From: Ktedonobacteraceae bacterium
GTDB lineage: Bacteria > Chloroflexota > Ktedonobacteria > Ktedonobacterales > Ktedonobacteraceae
Length of the DNA: 64,000 nt
Direction: 5' to 3'
Assembly: GCA_035653615.1 (NCBI GenBank)
Contig: DASRBN010000022.1
Coordinates: forward strand, 89,417-153,416
The notes under the pieces were generated by a model. It did no database searches. It saw nothing but the letters and a program-made list of their open reading frames with translations, and was not told the origin of the DNA. Below, piece by piece: positions 17,478-25,910 of this stretch. Both the position numbers and the translations under genes were made by a program. Every line of letters starts with the position of its first letter. Within the stretch, counting starts at the first letter, position 1.

Positions 17478-19556
17478 TTACGCTGTCCAGCTTGCCCGGA
17501 CCTCGCGCAGTTGCTCGGGTGAAAGAATGCGGAAAAGAACCAGCAAGCTTTCCAGATCATACTCCAGGCCAATGGAGTGCAATTCCTGGCGAATACGACC
17601 GAGGGCACTGATCTGTGTCGTTGAGATCAAACCATAGCTAATGAGGCTTGCGGCCAGCAGTTGGTCAGGAGTGAGTAGTTTGAACATCAGGAGAATTTCT
17701 CCTAGCGAGTAATTCATATCTACACCGCGCAGCATGCGTTGGATATTCTGAGCCACCTCCAGCCGCTGTTGCGGGACAAGATGGCCTTCCAGCAGTACGC
17801 TGCCAAGAGAACGGGTTGCGCGTCCGCTGAGAACCGGCGTCTGTGGCTGTGAAGGCGCGGCTGGAAGAGGAGACATAGGAGGCAGGCTCTGCACAATGTT
17901 GAGCAGCATATCATCCGCTGTGGCATTTGTATCTGGCGCTGCCTGCTGGCGAATCACTTGAGGATCGGTTGACTGCACCTGTTCAACAATCGTCCTGGCG
18001 ATTGCCCTCTCGGCTTCGCCCTCATTGAGTTCGTTCACTTCCTTAAGAGCAGATGAGGTATCTCTCACCTGCTCTTCTTCTTTTCTCTCTGCTTTTTGCG
18101 CAGCAGCATGCGCGTTATTCGCGGGTGCCTGCTCTTGCCGTATGGAGGCCACTTCAGAGGGTAAGGGAGTCGTGGAAGAACTGATTGGCGCTGCGCGGAG
18201 CTGTACATCCGGTTGCTGCGACTGCAGTACGGGTTGTGCCGGAGCTTGTCCGATCCGATATTCCGGCTCATCCTGAGTGGATATGCCCTGAATTGGTGAT
18301 GCGCGCAGGGGTAGATCGCTTAATGAACGATCATCAAATGGTCTTACCTGTTGCGCTATTGACCTCCCATTTGTATCATCCCTGGCTATAGTCTGGGTTT
18401 CTTGCTCCATCTGGGCCAGATCTGGCGTTGGCGGTATGCTTCTTCGTGGGCTGGTAGCTGACTCGTCATTCTGAACCGTTGCGCTATGCTCTCGCACCAT
18501 ACGTGACAGTTGGGCTAGACTCGATTCTTGCCTCTCTGGGAGTACCATCTCATCAGAAGAGGATGGTCTGTTTTGAACCGCCATCACCTGGCCTGAATTC
18601 GTATCGTTCATATTCATGATTTTCTGGGGTGGTGTCTCTCTATCCACTGCTTGCGCTGTATTGTTTTCAACCGGTTTTTGAGCTATCTGCTGTTGTGCAG
18701 GGTAATCGGTAGCGCTGGCGGGGCCTTGAACAGCTGTCAGATACTGTGAATTATGGGGCAACCGGTTTGTTTCCGGTAAGGGAGAAAAGGCTCGTTCACT
18801 AGGATAAATAACGGCGCGAATCTTGTCGGTAACATTGGGGTTACCAGGTGCCGGCTTGCCGGTATTACCGTTTCCCGCTGGTACAGGTGGATAAGAAGGA
18901 GATGAAGCTGGCCGGGGCGATGCCGGTGATGAAAGAGGAGGTGGCATTTGTGAGCGGGAAGATACCGGTGACGACCCTTGCGAGTGCGGTAGAGCGTCAG
19001 ATTGCATGGAAGGAAGGGGCATTGTGACCTGTGCATTGAGTACATGTGCCGATCTTGAGGACGGCGTTTCTGATGGCCGGTTGAGTTTAGGCATGGCTCC
19101 TGAGTTCTGGTTATTGGCGGTGGGCGGAGCCGGAACTCGCGAAAACGAACCCGTCGTCGTGCCTGCAATACGCGAGCGAACAGTATCAACAAGGTTCATC
19201 ACACCTAGCATGCCATCGACATCCAGGTTGGCCGGCGTCGCATGCGAACGATCATCGGGATCATCCAGGCCATAACTCGCTATATTTGTGCAGCGAAAGG
19301 TAAATACCTGCACGCCTCTTCCGCGCCGCTGAGCATCGAGAGCTACCCAAAATTCACGTCTGCCGGCGGCTGCCTGAGCTAAATTGACCAGCACAAGACG
19401 TATAGGATAACGCGCAATAGCATCAAATACCTCCACGGCTGTTCGCGCCGCGTGGCACTCGTAACCGGCCAGTTGAAATTCACTGGTGAGCAATGCTACA
19501 AGCTGCTGATCTCGTTCGAAAAGAAGAATATGTGGTCCACCATTATTCATATTCAT
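17478..19556 (-). CDS. Pseudo-receiver protein with disordered middle and GspE-N-like C-terminal domain
   Basis: A 692-residue protein. Residues about 8-115 resemble a response regulator receiver (ILLFERDQQLVALL ... RLVLVNLAQAA), but the phosphoacceptor Asp position carries Asn and the acidic pair is replaced by ERD. It is therefore probably not phosphorylated. Residues about 130-560 are low-complexity, rich in Pro, Ser, Gln and Asn, and likely disordered. The C-terminal ~115 residues form two helical repeats (LGSVLLEGHLVPQQRL and LGEILLMFKLLTPDQL) like the N-terminal domain of type II secretion/type IV pilus ATPases, with no ATPase following. It is possibly a scaffold in signalling or motility; function unknown. 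Confidence 0.75.
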   Translation of the reverse strand: MNMNNGGPHILLFERDQQLVALLTSEFQLAGYECHAARTAVEVFDAIARYPIRLVLVNLAQAAAGRREFWVALDAQRRGRGVQVFTFRCTNIASYGLDDPDDRSHATPANLDVDGMLGVMNLVDTVRSRIAGTTTGSFSRVPAPPTANNQNSGAMPKLNRPSETPSSRSAHVLNAQVTMPLPSMQSDALPHSQGSSPVSSRSQMPPPLSSPASPRPASSPSYPPVPAGNGNTGKPAPGNPNVTDKIRAVIYPSERAFSPLPETNRLPHNSQYLTAVQGPASATDYPAQQQIAQKPVENNTAQAVDRETPPQKIMNMNDTNSGQVMAVQNRPSSSDEMVLPERQESSLAQLSRMVREHSATVQNDESATSPRRSIPPTPDLAQMEQETQTIARDDTNGRSIAQQVRPFDDRSLSDLPLRASPIQGISTQDEPEYRIGQAPAQPVLQSQQPDVQLRAAPISSSTTPLPSEVASIRQEQAPANNAHAAAQKAERKEEEQVRDTSSALKEVNELNEGEAERAIARTIVEQVQSTDPQVIRQQAAPDTNATADDMLLNIVQSLPPMSPLPAAPSQPQTPVLSGRATRSLGSVLLEGHLVPQQRLEVAQNIQRMLRGVDMNYSLGEILLMFKLLTPDQLLAASLISYGLISTTQISALGRIRQELHSIGLEYDLESLLVLFRILSPEQLREVRASWTA

Positions 19557-19714
19557 GGCTACGCTCCATCAGAAAGCCGCTCTTTACGAGCCAATTTTAT
19601 CGAGATAGATGACGCCATAGTTAGGGATGCATTATACAAACGAAAACTCCTACATGACTAATATCGACGCTAGTATAGCACACATCTCTACCATGGCAAT
19701 AGATAACAGTACCA

Positions 19715-19743
19715 TTGACATGTGCTGGCATACGGTGTACAAA
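19715..19743 (+). promoter_or_regulatory. Sigma-70-type promoter for the SAM-hydrolase gene
   Basis: Perfect -35 TTGACA (19715-19720), a 17-base spacer and -10 TACAAA. It is about 40 bases upstream of the TTG start at 19784. Confidence 0.6.
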
Positions 19744-19783
19744 AATTGCATGATGATAATGAAGAGAGGAGCGATGATATACA

Positions 19784-20614
19784 TTGGATCAGACCATCCC
19801 TTTTGAAGCACGACCAGTTATTGCATTGATGACAGACTTTGGTCTGGGTGACGGAGATGTGGGGGTGATGAAAGGTGTGATTGCCGGTATCACGCCGCAG
19901 GCATATCTCATCGACATTACGCATGATATTGCGCCCCAGAATGTCCCATCCGCCGCCTGGATACTGGCTTCTGCCTACCGTTATTTCCCGGCAGGAACGG
20001 TATTTGTCTGTGTCATTGATCCTGGTGTAGGCAGTTCGCGGGGCGCGATTGCGGTGAATGCCGGTACGTGGTTCTTTGTTGGCCCTGATAATGGACTTTT
20101 TAGCTATGTCTTGCAAGAGCAGCCTGTTCACGCTGCCCACTTGCTTGTTAACGCCGCATACCAGCTACCACATATCAGTTCGACGTTTCATGGGCGCGAT
20201 ATCTTTGCGCCAGCGGGAGCATACCTGGCACAGGGCATTCCCCTGAGTGAATTGGGACCCTCTCTCGATCCTGCCGGGCTGCAGCGCATCGATATCACAC
20301 CTCCTGCGCGGATTGGCAAAGAGATCGATGCGCGGGTTATTCACGTCGATAACTTCGGCAACCTGATTGCGAATGTGCCACTTTCCCTTGTTCCCGACCT
20401 GTTCGATGCAGCAGCGGTGCAGGCAATTTTCCAGACGGGCAAAGTAGTGGACAGGCGCAGGAGGTTCTTTGCCGAGGGTCCCGATGATGGACTACCATTC
20501 ATCTACGGCGATAGTTCGGGCTATGTAGGCATCGCCGTCCGCAACGGCAATGCAGCGAGAACGCTTGGTGTTGGATTTGGCGCGTCCATTACTTTCGTCA
20601 TAGCGAACAAATAG
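19784..20614 (+). CDS. SAM hydroxide adenosyltransferase (DUF62 family)
   Basis: A 276-residue member of the DUF62/SAM hydrolase family, which splits S-adenosylmethionine to adenosine and methionine using an activated water. The family is related to the fluorinase/chlorinase enzymes. Visible features are MTDFGLGDGDVGVMKG with the early Asp residues, VFVCVIDPGVGSSR, FVGPDNGL, the STFHGRDIFAPAGAYLA motif and the C-terminal domain starting at HVDNFGNLIANVP. The start is TTG 19784 with AGAGGAG upstream. The gene stands alone with its own promoter and is followed by the orphan sensor kinase. Its role in SAM homeostasis is inferred from the family. Confidence 0.88.
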   Translation: MDQTIPFEARPVIALMTDFGLGDGDVGVMKGVIAGITPQAYLIDITHDIAPQNVPSAAWILASAYRYFPAGTVFVCVIDPGVGSSRGAIAVNAGTWFFVGPDNGLFSYVLQEQPVHAAHLLVNAAYQLPHISSTFHGRDIFAPAGAYLAQGIPLSELGPSLDPAGLQRIDITPPARIGKEIDARVIHVDNFGNLIANVPLSLVPDLFDAAAVQAIFQTGKVVDRRRRFFAEGPDDGLPFIYGDSSGYVGIAVRNGNAARTLGVGFGASITFVIANK

Positions 20615-20765
20615 GTCGTTCAGCACTCTCACACTCGCTCGAAAAGAGGTTATGCTGATGGATAATCTCTTTCTGCGTTCTCTTTGTGTGGTGAATCACC
20701 TGGATAGATGGCGAGATGGTAGAATGAGGCATATCCAATCGGTAAAACAGAGAAAAAGGTAGATT

Positions 20766-22103
20766 ATGCAGCTAGACATTGAAAAATCAAACGAACGCTT
20801 TCAGCGACTTTTTCAAAGTTTTAACTTACTGTGGGTAATTATCAGTGCTATCTCTATTACTTTTGCGACGTACTCTGTTTTTATCAATAAACCTGCTTAT
20901 CTGCATGACTGGCGTGGAATTGCAATTATTGCCCTCGCGCTTTTTATAATGGTAATCTACGCTTTCGGCCTTTATAGCCGGTTTGTTTTCCGGGTACAGG
21001 ATCAATGGCCTCCGGCATTTCACCGGGCTTTTGCCTGCTGGTTTAGCGTATATGTAGGAGTTCTGCTTTTATCAACGATTGATGCCGCCTTCTCGTGGTG
21101 TTTCTTTATTGTAATGGGTATTTCTTTTGCGCTATTTAATGCTCCCCGCTTGCTATTGTTCGTGAGCATCATTTTCATAACGCTGAGCGCTTTCCAGGGC
21201 CTTCTTAGCTGGCCACTCGCCGGGGACAATCTTGGCAGTCTCTTTGGTCTGGGACTCGCTTTCTTTTCTATGACAGTGAGTTGTATGTTTATGCAGCACC
21301 TGATTGGTGGTTGGCATGAACGAAATGATTTGCTGGCAAAGATTTCCTGCGCCAATCGAGAGTTGGAGGAAGCGCATCGACAACTGGCCGAGTCAGCTGC
21401 CCAGGAACAGGAGCTTGCGGTCTTGCGTGAGCGTACAAGGCTGGCGCGTGAGATGCACGATACGCTCGGTCATGCATTGGCCCTTGTATCCGTTAAATTG
21501 GAGATCGCGCAGCGGCTCCGTGAGCGCGATCCTGAACGCTGCGACCGCGAACTGGAGGCGACCAGGGAGATTGTGCGGAACAGCATGAACGAATTGAGAG
21601 CCTCAATTGCCAATTTGCGTTCACCGGCTTTAGAACGCGAACCTGCATGCCGGGCCATCAGTCGCTATGCGCGCGAGATGGCGCAAAGGGCTGGATTACG
21701 CGTCTCCTATGACCTGCATCCTGGTGTTGAGGGCTTGCCTGAGGCTATTGAGGAGACGCTCTGGAAAATGGGACAGGAGGCTCTGGCGAATATTGAGAAA
21801 CATGCCCAGGCAAGTAACGTCTTATTACATATCAGTCGCCAGAATGGTTCCATCGTCATGCGAATACAGGATGACGGCATTGGTTTGCCAGAAGCATTGT
21901 ATCGTTTGCAGGAGGATGGCGATATGACTTGCACCAGTCCGGAGGGGCATTTCGGTTTGAGTGGCATGCGCGAACGGGTTGAGAATTGCGGCGGTCACCT
22001 TCATCTCTACCCTGCTGAGGATCATGGCACCGTAGTTGAGGTAGAACTCCCACTTGTTGAGGCGCCATTAGCCAGCCCCCTGGAAGCGCAGGTTTTTCCC
22101 TAA
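20766..22103 (+). CDS. Membrane sensor histidine kinase, NarL-partner (HisKA_3) type
   Basis: 445 residues. The N-terminal half has about six transmembrane segments (about 15-185) and no large extracellular loop, so it may sense the membrane or a small ligand. A coiled coil (LEEAHRQLAESAAQEQELAVL) leads to the HisKA_3 motif REMHDTLGH with phosphoacceptor His231. The HATPase domain follows (MGQEALANIEKHAQA as N box, DDGIGLP and GLSGMRERVENCGG as G boxes). This is the DesK/NarX-LiaS class, which normally phosphorylates a LuxR-type response regulator. No such regulator is encoded next to it in the window, so it is an orphan here. Confidence 0.9.
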   Translation: MQLDIEKSNERFQRLFQSFNLLWVIISAISITFATYSVFINKPAYLHDWRGIAIIALALFIMVIYAFGLYSRFVFRVQDQWPPAFHRAFACWFSVYVGVLLLSTIDAAFSWCFFIVMGISFALFNAPRLLLFVSIIFITLSAFQGLLSWPLAGDNLGSLFGLGLAFFSMTVSCMFMQHLIGGWHERNDLLAKISCANRELEEAHRQLAESAAQEQELAVLRERTRLAREMHDTLGHALALVSVKLEIAQRLRERDPERCDRELEATREIVRNSMNELRASIANLRSPALEREPACRAISRYAREMAQRAGLRVSYDLHPGVEGLPEAIEETLWKMGQEALANIEKHAQASNVLLHISRQNGSIVMRIQDDGIGLPEALYRLQEDGDMTCTSPEGHFGLSGMRERVENCGGHLHLYPAEDHGTVVEVELPLVEAPLASPLEAQVFP

Positions 22104-22220
22104 ATCCTCTTCTTTTTCAACAGATTTTTTTGACCTCATCTATCCTCTACAATAGGCGGGAAGAGTTTGTATCCAGCGCTGCCTGCTGTCCGTATAGATA
22201 TGTATGAGGAGTGGATGCCC

Positions 22221-22249
22221 TTGACATAGACTTATCTGTACGGTATGCT
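22221..22249 (+). promoter_or_regulatory. Strong sigma-70-type promoter upstream of the prkA leader
   Basis: TTGACA (22221-22226), exactly 17 bases, then TATGCT (22244-22249). Transcription should begin near 22256, running through the tandem hairpin region towards prkA. It is among the best promoter matches in the window. Confidence 0.7.
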
Positions 22250-22255
22250 AACATT

Positions 22256-22537
22256 ACCAGCAATGTACGAAGCATTCATCCTTCCGGTGGATGTGGATTG
22301 AGAAGAGTAGGAGCATCGATATGATGCGGTATGATCGAGGCACGCAGCCGGTAGGCTGGTGTGGGTTGAAGCAAACGAACAGCAGCATTGCAGGAGCATC
22401 AGAACGATGCATGATGAGCGAGGCATCCAGCCGGTGGGCTGGATGAGGATTGAATCGTACAACCGAACACAATCTCTACAACGTAGGCATGGGCTGGTTA
22501 TCTACTTCGATGTGTCGAAATGGGAACCAGCTTTTTT
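22256..22537 (+). ncRNA. Candidate structured RNA: three tandem two-hairpin units, then a terminator
   Basis: Three degenerate copies of one unit follow the promoter: about 22258-22303, 22308-22371 and 22390-22456. Each unit has a first hairpin (GCATC/GATGC in copies 2 and 3, AATG/CATT in copy 1), an AGGA just 5' of it in copies 2 and 3, then a second hairpin and a tail near G-G-x-T-T-G-A. The second stem is CATCCAGCC-GGTG-GGCTGGATG in copy 3, CAGCC-GGTA-GGCTG in copy 2 and CATCC/GGATG in copy 1. These are paired changes that keep the stem. An intrinsic terminator closes the unit at 22493-22537. No known RNA family was recognised. It may be an attenuator leader of the prkA operon or a separate ~280-base sRNA. 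Confidence 0.55.
22493..22537 (+). terminator. Intrinsic terminator between the leader RNA and prkA
   Basis: Outer stem GCTGGTT (22493-22499) with AACCAGC (22525-22531), an inner stem TTCGA/TCGAA, then six Ts. It sits about 135 bases before the prkA ATG and would either end the upstream RNA or attenuate the operon. Confidence 0.75.
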
Positions 22538-22671
22538 GAACTCATTTCTTCTTTCAGGTCTGGATGAACCTGCGAATGGTGCGAACATCCGTACTCAAAT
22601 TCCTAGTGCGTTTTCTTCTGAAGTCAGTTATAAGCAATCAGCCTAGCAGCATAGAACAGAGAGGGTGACCT

Positions 22672-25600
22672 ATGGACCTGGTGAAGCGGTTAGAGGAATA
22701 CAGGGATCGTGAACGGGGTCTACAGTGGGAAGGGACGTTTGCTCAGTACTTTGAGATTGCCACCAAAAAGCCGGAGGTGGCACGTCTCGCCCATGAGCGG
22801 ATTTATCATATGATTATGGATGCCGGCGTTGAGACGGACCGCAATGGAGAACCCCATTACAACTTCTTCAGCCAGGAGATTTTTGGCATTGAGAAGCCTT
22901 TGCAGCAGATTGTCGAGTACTTCCACTCGGCTGCGCAGCGCCTGGAAGTGCGTAAACGCGTCCTGCTGCTGATGGGCCCGGTCGGCGGCGGTAAATCCAC
23001 CATTGTCTACCTGATTAAGCGTGGATTGGAGGCGTATAGCCGCACAGATGCGGGGGCGCTCTATGCCATTAAAGATTGTCCGATGCATGAGGAACCTCTA
23101 CATTTGATTCCAAACGAACTACGTGGTGATGTTGAAAAGGAATTTGGCCTCTACATTGAAGGAGACCTCTGTCCCCATTGCCGTTACCTGGTAGACACCC
23201 AATACAGGGGACGCATTGAAGATGTCCCGGTGAAACGCCTGGTGTTCAGTGAAAAATATCGAGTGGGAATAGGTACATTCACGCCGTCCGATCCAAAGTG
23301 TGTTACCGGTGATACGCTGGTACTCACAGACCAGGGATTACAAACGATGGAGGATATATACCTCTCACTTCCCCAAAAGCCACGTGAGGACGAGTTTGTA
23401 CCATTTGAGACAACCATCCTGGGCATAAATGGGCCTGAGAAGGCAGCGAAGTTCTATTGTGGTGGATTCCAGCCGATTTACGAGGTAGAGACGAATCTCG
23501 GTTACACTATTCGCGGGACGGCTAATCATCCGCTGCTCGTCTTAACACCGGAAGGTGAAATCGCCTGGCGCAAGATCGGCGAATTGCAAACAGGTAACTA
23601 TGTGGCTCTAGCACGTGGTAGCCAGATGTTTGGCCAAAGGGCAGTCTTACCAGAAAGCTTCTATCCATTGCCTCGTCAACCGAGGGTGATGACACCTGAT
23701 CTTGCTTACTGGCTAGGCTTGTTGACTGCGGAGGGCAGTGTAACTCCCTACGAGACATGGTTCGTCAATAGCTCTCAAGATTTGATCAACCGGTTTATCG
23801 ATTTGACACGCTCGCTCTTCGATCTGGAAGCCGTGCCACATCGTAAAGCTGAAACATACAACTACAACGTCTCGATTAGCAATAAGGCGCTTTGTACCTG
23901 GCTAAGGAGCGAGTTGGGAATAGCACGCGGCTCGCAGGCAAAATCGGTTCCGGCAAGTGTCCTTGCCAGTAGCAAAGAAGATATCCTGGCGTTCCTCGAA
24001 GGGCTCTTCTGGGGAGATGCGACGATTCGGGGCAACAGGCAAGGATCAAACACGTTCAAATATACGAGCAAGTCACGACAGCTTGCGCGCCAGGTACATG
24101 CATTACTGCTCAATCTCGGGGTGGTTGGTTCCTTATGGAATCATACGGATGATGGTGAGATCTACTACAATGTCACTTTACGTGGGGATCAGGTACTTGA
24201 TCTTGTCGAGTTGATCCCCTCATTGCGTGACAAAGCAACGTCACCCCTGCGCGAAACACGTAGTGAAAAGACCAATTATGATCACTTACCTCACGGAGCA
24301 ACCCTGCTGAATGGGCATGGTGGCGATGGCTACCTCGCGCGCATTCTCTCGGGTGATCGCCAGCTTTCGTATAATCGCGCAAGAACTGTACTCGCTGAAA
24401 AGCCAGAGTTGGCAGGTACATTACTCGCTGATCTGGTAAAGCAGAACTCTCTCTGGCTCACAGTACGAGAAGTACGCCCGGCGGGTATCGAACCGGTCTA
24501 TGATCTACTCGTGCCTGGCACACATTCATTTGTTGCCGATGGGTTTGTACAGCATAACAGCCAGGATATCAGTGAGCTCGTAGGTGGTATCGACCTTTCT
24601 ACCATTGGTGAAGTCGGCGTCGAAAGCGATCCACGAGCCTATCGCTTCGACGGTGAGCTCAATATCGCTAACCGCGGCATTATGGAATTTGTGGAAATGT
24701 TGAAGACGGATGAGAAGTTCCTGTATGTACTGCTTACGTTGAGCCAGGAACAGAACATCAAGACCGGGCGCTTCAGCATGATCTATGCCGACGAAGTAGT
24801 CGTGAGCCATACCAATGAGCATGAATACCAGGCCTTCGTAGGCAACAAGAAATCCGAAGCCTTGCAAGACCGCATCATTCTGGCCAAGGTCCCCTACAAC
24901 CTGCGCGCCTCGGATGAAGTCAAAATCTACGAGAAGCTACTCAAGCAGAGCGCGCTACAGAATGTGCATATCGCCCCCTATACCCTGCGCATTGCCAGTA
25001 TCTTTGCTATCCTGACACGACTGGAGCCATCGAAGAAGGCCGGCATGAGTTTGATGAAAAAGCTCAAACTCTACGACGGTGAGGACATCGAGGACTTCAA
25101 GCAGAAGGATATCAAGGAACTGCAGGAGGAAGCGGTACGCGAGGGCATGGACGGCATCTCGCCGCGCTATGTGATCAACCGCCTCTCGAATGCGCTGGTC
25201 AAGCAGAATACGACCTGCATCAATCCTATCGATGCCTTACGCGCGTTGCGTGATGGACTCGATCAGCATACCAGCATCACACGCGAAGAGCGCGAACGCT
25301 ACCTGAACTTCATCAGTGAGGCGCGTAAAGAATACGACGAGATGGCCAAGAAGGAAGTCCAGCGGGCATTCGTCTACTCCTACGAGGAGTCGGCTCGTAC
25401 CCTGTTGAACAACTACCTGGATAACGTCGAAGCTTACTGCAATAAGACCAAACTGCGCGACCCCATTACCGATGAGGAGATGGAGCCTGACGAGCAGTTG
25501 ATGCGCTCGATTGAAGAGCAAATCGGAGTGACCGAAAACGCCAAGAAATCTTTCCGCGAAGAGATTCTCATTCGTATCTCGTCGCTGGCTCGTAAAGGCA

Positions 25601-25827
25601 TGACCTTTGAATATACCAGCCATGAGCGCCTGAAGGAGGCGATTGAGAAGAAGTTGTTCGCCGACTTGCGCGACGTTGTGAAGATCACGACCTCAACGCG
25701 CACGCCCGACAAGGAGCAGCTGCGCAAGATTAACGATGTCGTTAACCGCCTCATGACAGAACATGGGTATTGCCATGTATGTGCGAATGAAATCCTGCGC
25801 TATACCGGTAGCTTGCTGAATAGATAA
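22672..25827 (+). CDS. prkA: PrkA-type serine protein kinase interrupted by an intein
   Basis: 1051 residues as translated; removing residues 210-629 leaves 631 aa, the normal PrkA length. N-extein: the PrkA AAA+ core with FSQEIFGIEKPLQQIVEYF and Walker A GPVGGGKST (Lys108), then FTPSDPK. C-extein resumes with SQDISELVGG, includes NRGIMEFVEMLK and ends with the PrkA C-terminal kinase-like domain. PrkA (E. coli YeaG) works with YeaH and SpoVR/YcgB in starvation and stress responses, and in Bacillus it affects sporulation; it has been described as a kinase and also as an AAA+ protease. The next two genes are those partners. ATG 22672 is preceded by GAGAGGGTG. Splicing is required to rebuild the AAA+ domain. 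Confidence 0.95.
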   Translation: MDLVKRLEEYRDRERGLQWEGTFAQYFEIATKKPEVARLAHERIYHMIMDAGVETDRNGEPHYNFFSQEIFGIEKPLQQIVEYFHSAAQRLEVRKRVLLLMGPVGGGKSTIVYLIKRGLEAYSRTDAGALYAIKDCPMHEEPLHLIPNELRGDVEKEFGLYIEGDLCPHCRYLVDTQYRGRIEDVPVKRLVFSEKYRVGIGTFTPSDPKCVTGDTLVLTDQGLQTMEDIYLSLPQKPREDEFVPFETTILGINGPEKAAKFYCGGFQPIYEVETNLGYTIRGTANHPLLVLTPEGEIAWRKIGELQTGNYVALARGSQMFGQRAVLPESFYPLPRQPRVMTPDLAYWLGLLTAEGSVTPYETWFVNSSQDLINRFIDLTRSLFDLEAVPHRKAETYNYNVSISNKALCTWLRSELGIARGSQAKSVPASVLASSKEDILAFLEGLFWGDATIRGNRQGSNTFKYTSKSRQLARQVHALLLNLGVVGSLWNHTDDGEIYYNVTLRGDQVLDLVELIPSLRDKATSPLRETRSEKTNYDHLPHGATLLNGHGGDGYLARILSGDRQLSYNRARTVLAEKPELAGTLLADLVKQNSLWLTVREVRPAGIEPVYDLLVPGTHSFVADGFVQHNSQDISELVGGIDLSTIGEVGVESDPRAYRFDGELNIANRGIMEFVEMLKTDEKFLYVLLTLSQEQNIKTGRFSMIYADEVVVSHTNEHEYQAFVGNKKSEALQDRIILAKVPYNLRASDEVKIYEKLLKQSALQNVHIAPYTLRIASIFAILTRLEPSKKAGMSLMKKLKLYDGEDIEDFKQKDIKELQEEAVREGMDGISPRYVINRLSNALVKQNTTCINPIDALRALRDGLDQHTSITREERERYLNFISEARKEYDEMAKKEVQRAFVYSYEESARTLLNNYLDNVEAYCNKTKLRDPITDEEMEPDEQLMRSIEEQIGVTENAKKSFREEILIRISSLARKGMTFEYTSHERLKEAIEKKLFADLRDVVKITTSTRTPDKEQLRKINDVVNRLMTEHGYCHVCANEILRYTGSLLNR
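23299..24558 (+). mobile_element. Intein in PrkA (420 aa, LAGLIDADG)
   Basis: Host residues 210-629. It begins with Cys210 (CVTGDTLV, block A), has the block B motif GTANHPLLVL and ends with block F/G YDLLVPGTHSFVADGFVQHN, so the terminal pair is His628-Asn629; the next host residue is Ser630. The homing endonuclease has both dodecapeptides: YWLGLLTAEGS (acidic Glu354) and FLEGLFWGDAT (Asp449). All splicing residues and both catalytic acids are present, so it looks competent for splicing and homing. The insertion point is between FTPSDPK and SQDISEL, one of the most conserved strings of PrkA. Confidence 0.95.
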
Positions 25828-25838
25828 GGGAAGAATGA

Positions 25839-25865
25839 ACCGGGCACCGCATGCAGGTGCCCGGT
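25839..25865 (+). terminator. Hairpin between prkA and yeaH
   Basis: A 10-bp GC-rich stem (ACCGGGCACC with GGTGCCCGGT) around a 7-base loop, without a clear T run. It may reduce read-through or stabilise the upstream message within the operon. Confidence 0.45.
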
Positions 25866-25910
25866 ATCTTTAACAGCAAGATATCATAGAGGGTGAAAAA
25901 GGAGAATACC

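Noticed and set aside
22270..22456. CRISPR-like array: hairpin-containing repeats ending in GGATTGAA-like strings
   Set aside because: The intervals between the repeats resemble each other (both contain AGGAGCATC...GATGC), spacing is uneven (70 and 84 bases), repeats differ in length, and no cas genes are near. Tandem two-hairpin RNA units explain it better, although a decayed array cannot be fully excluded.
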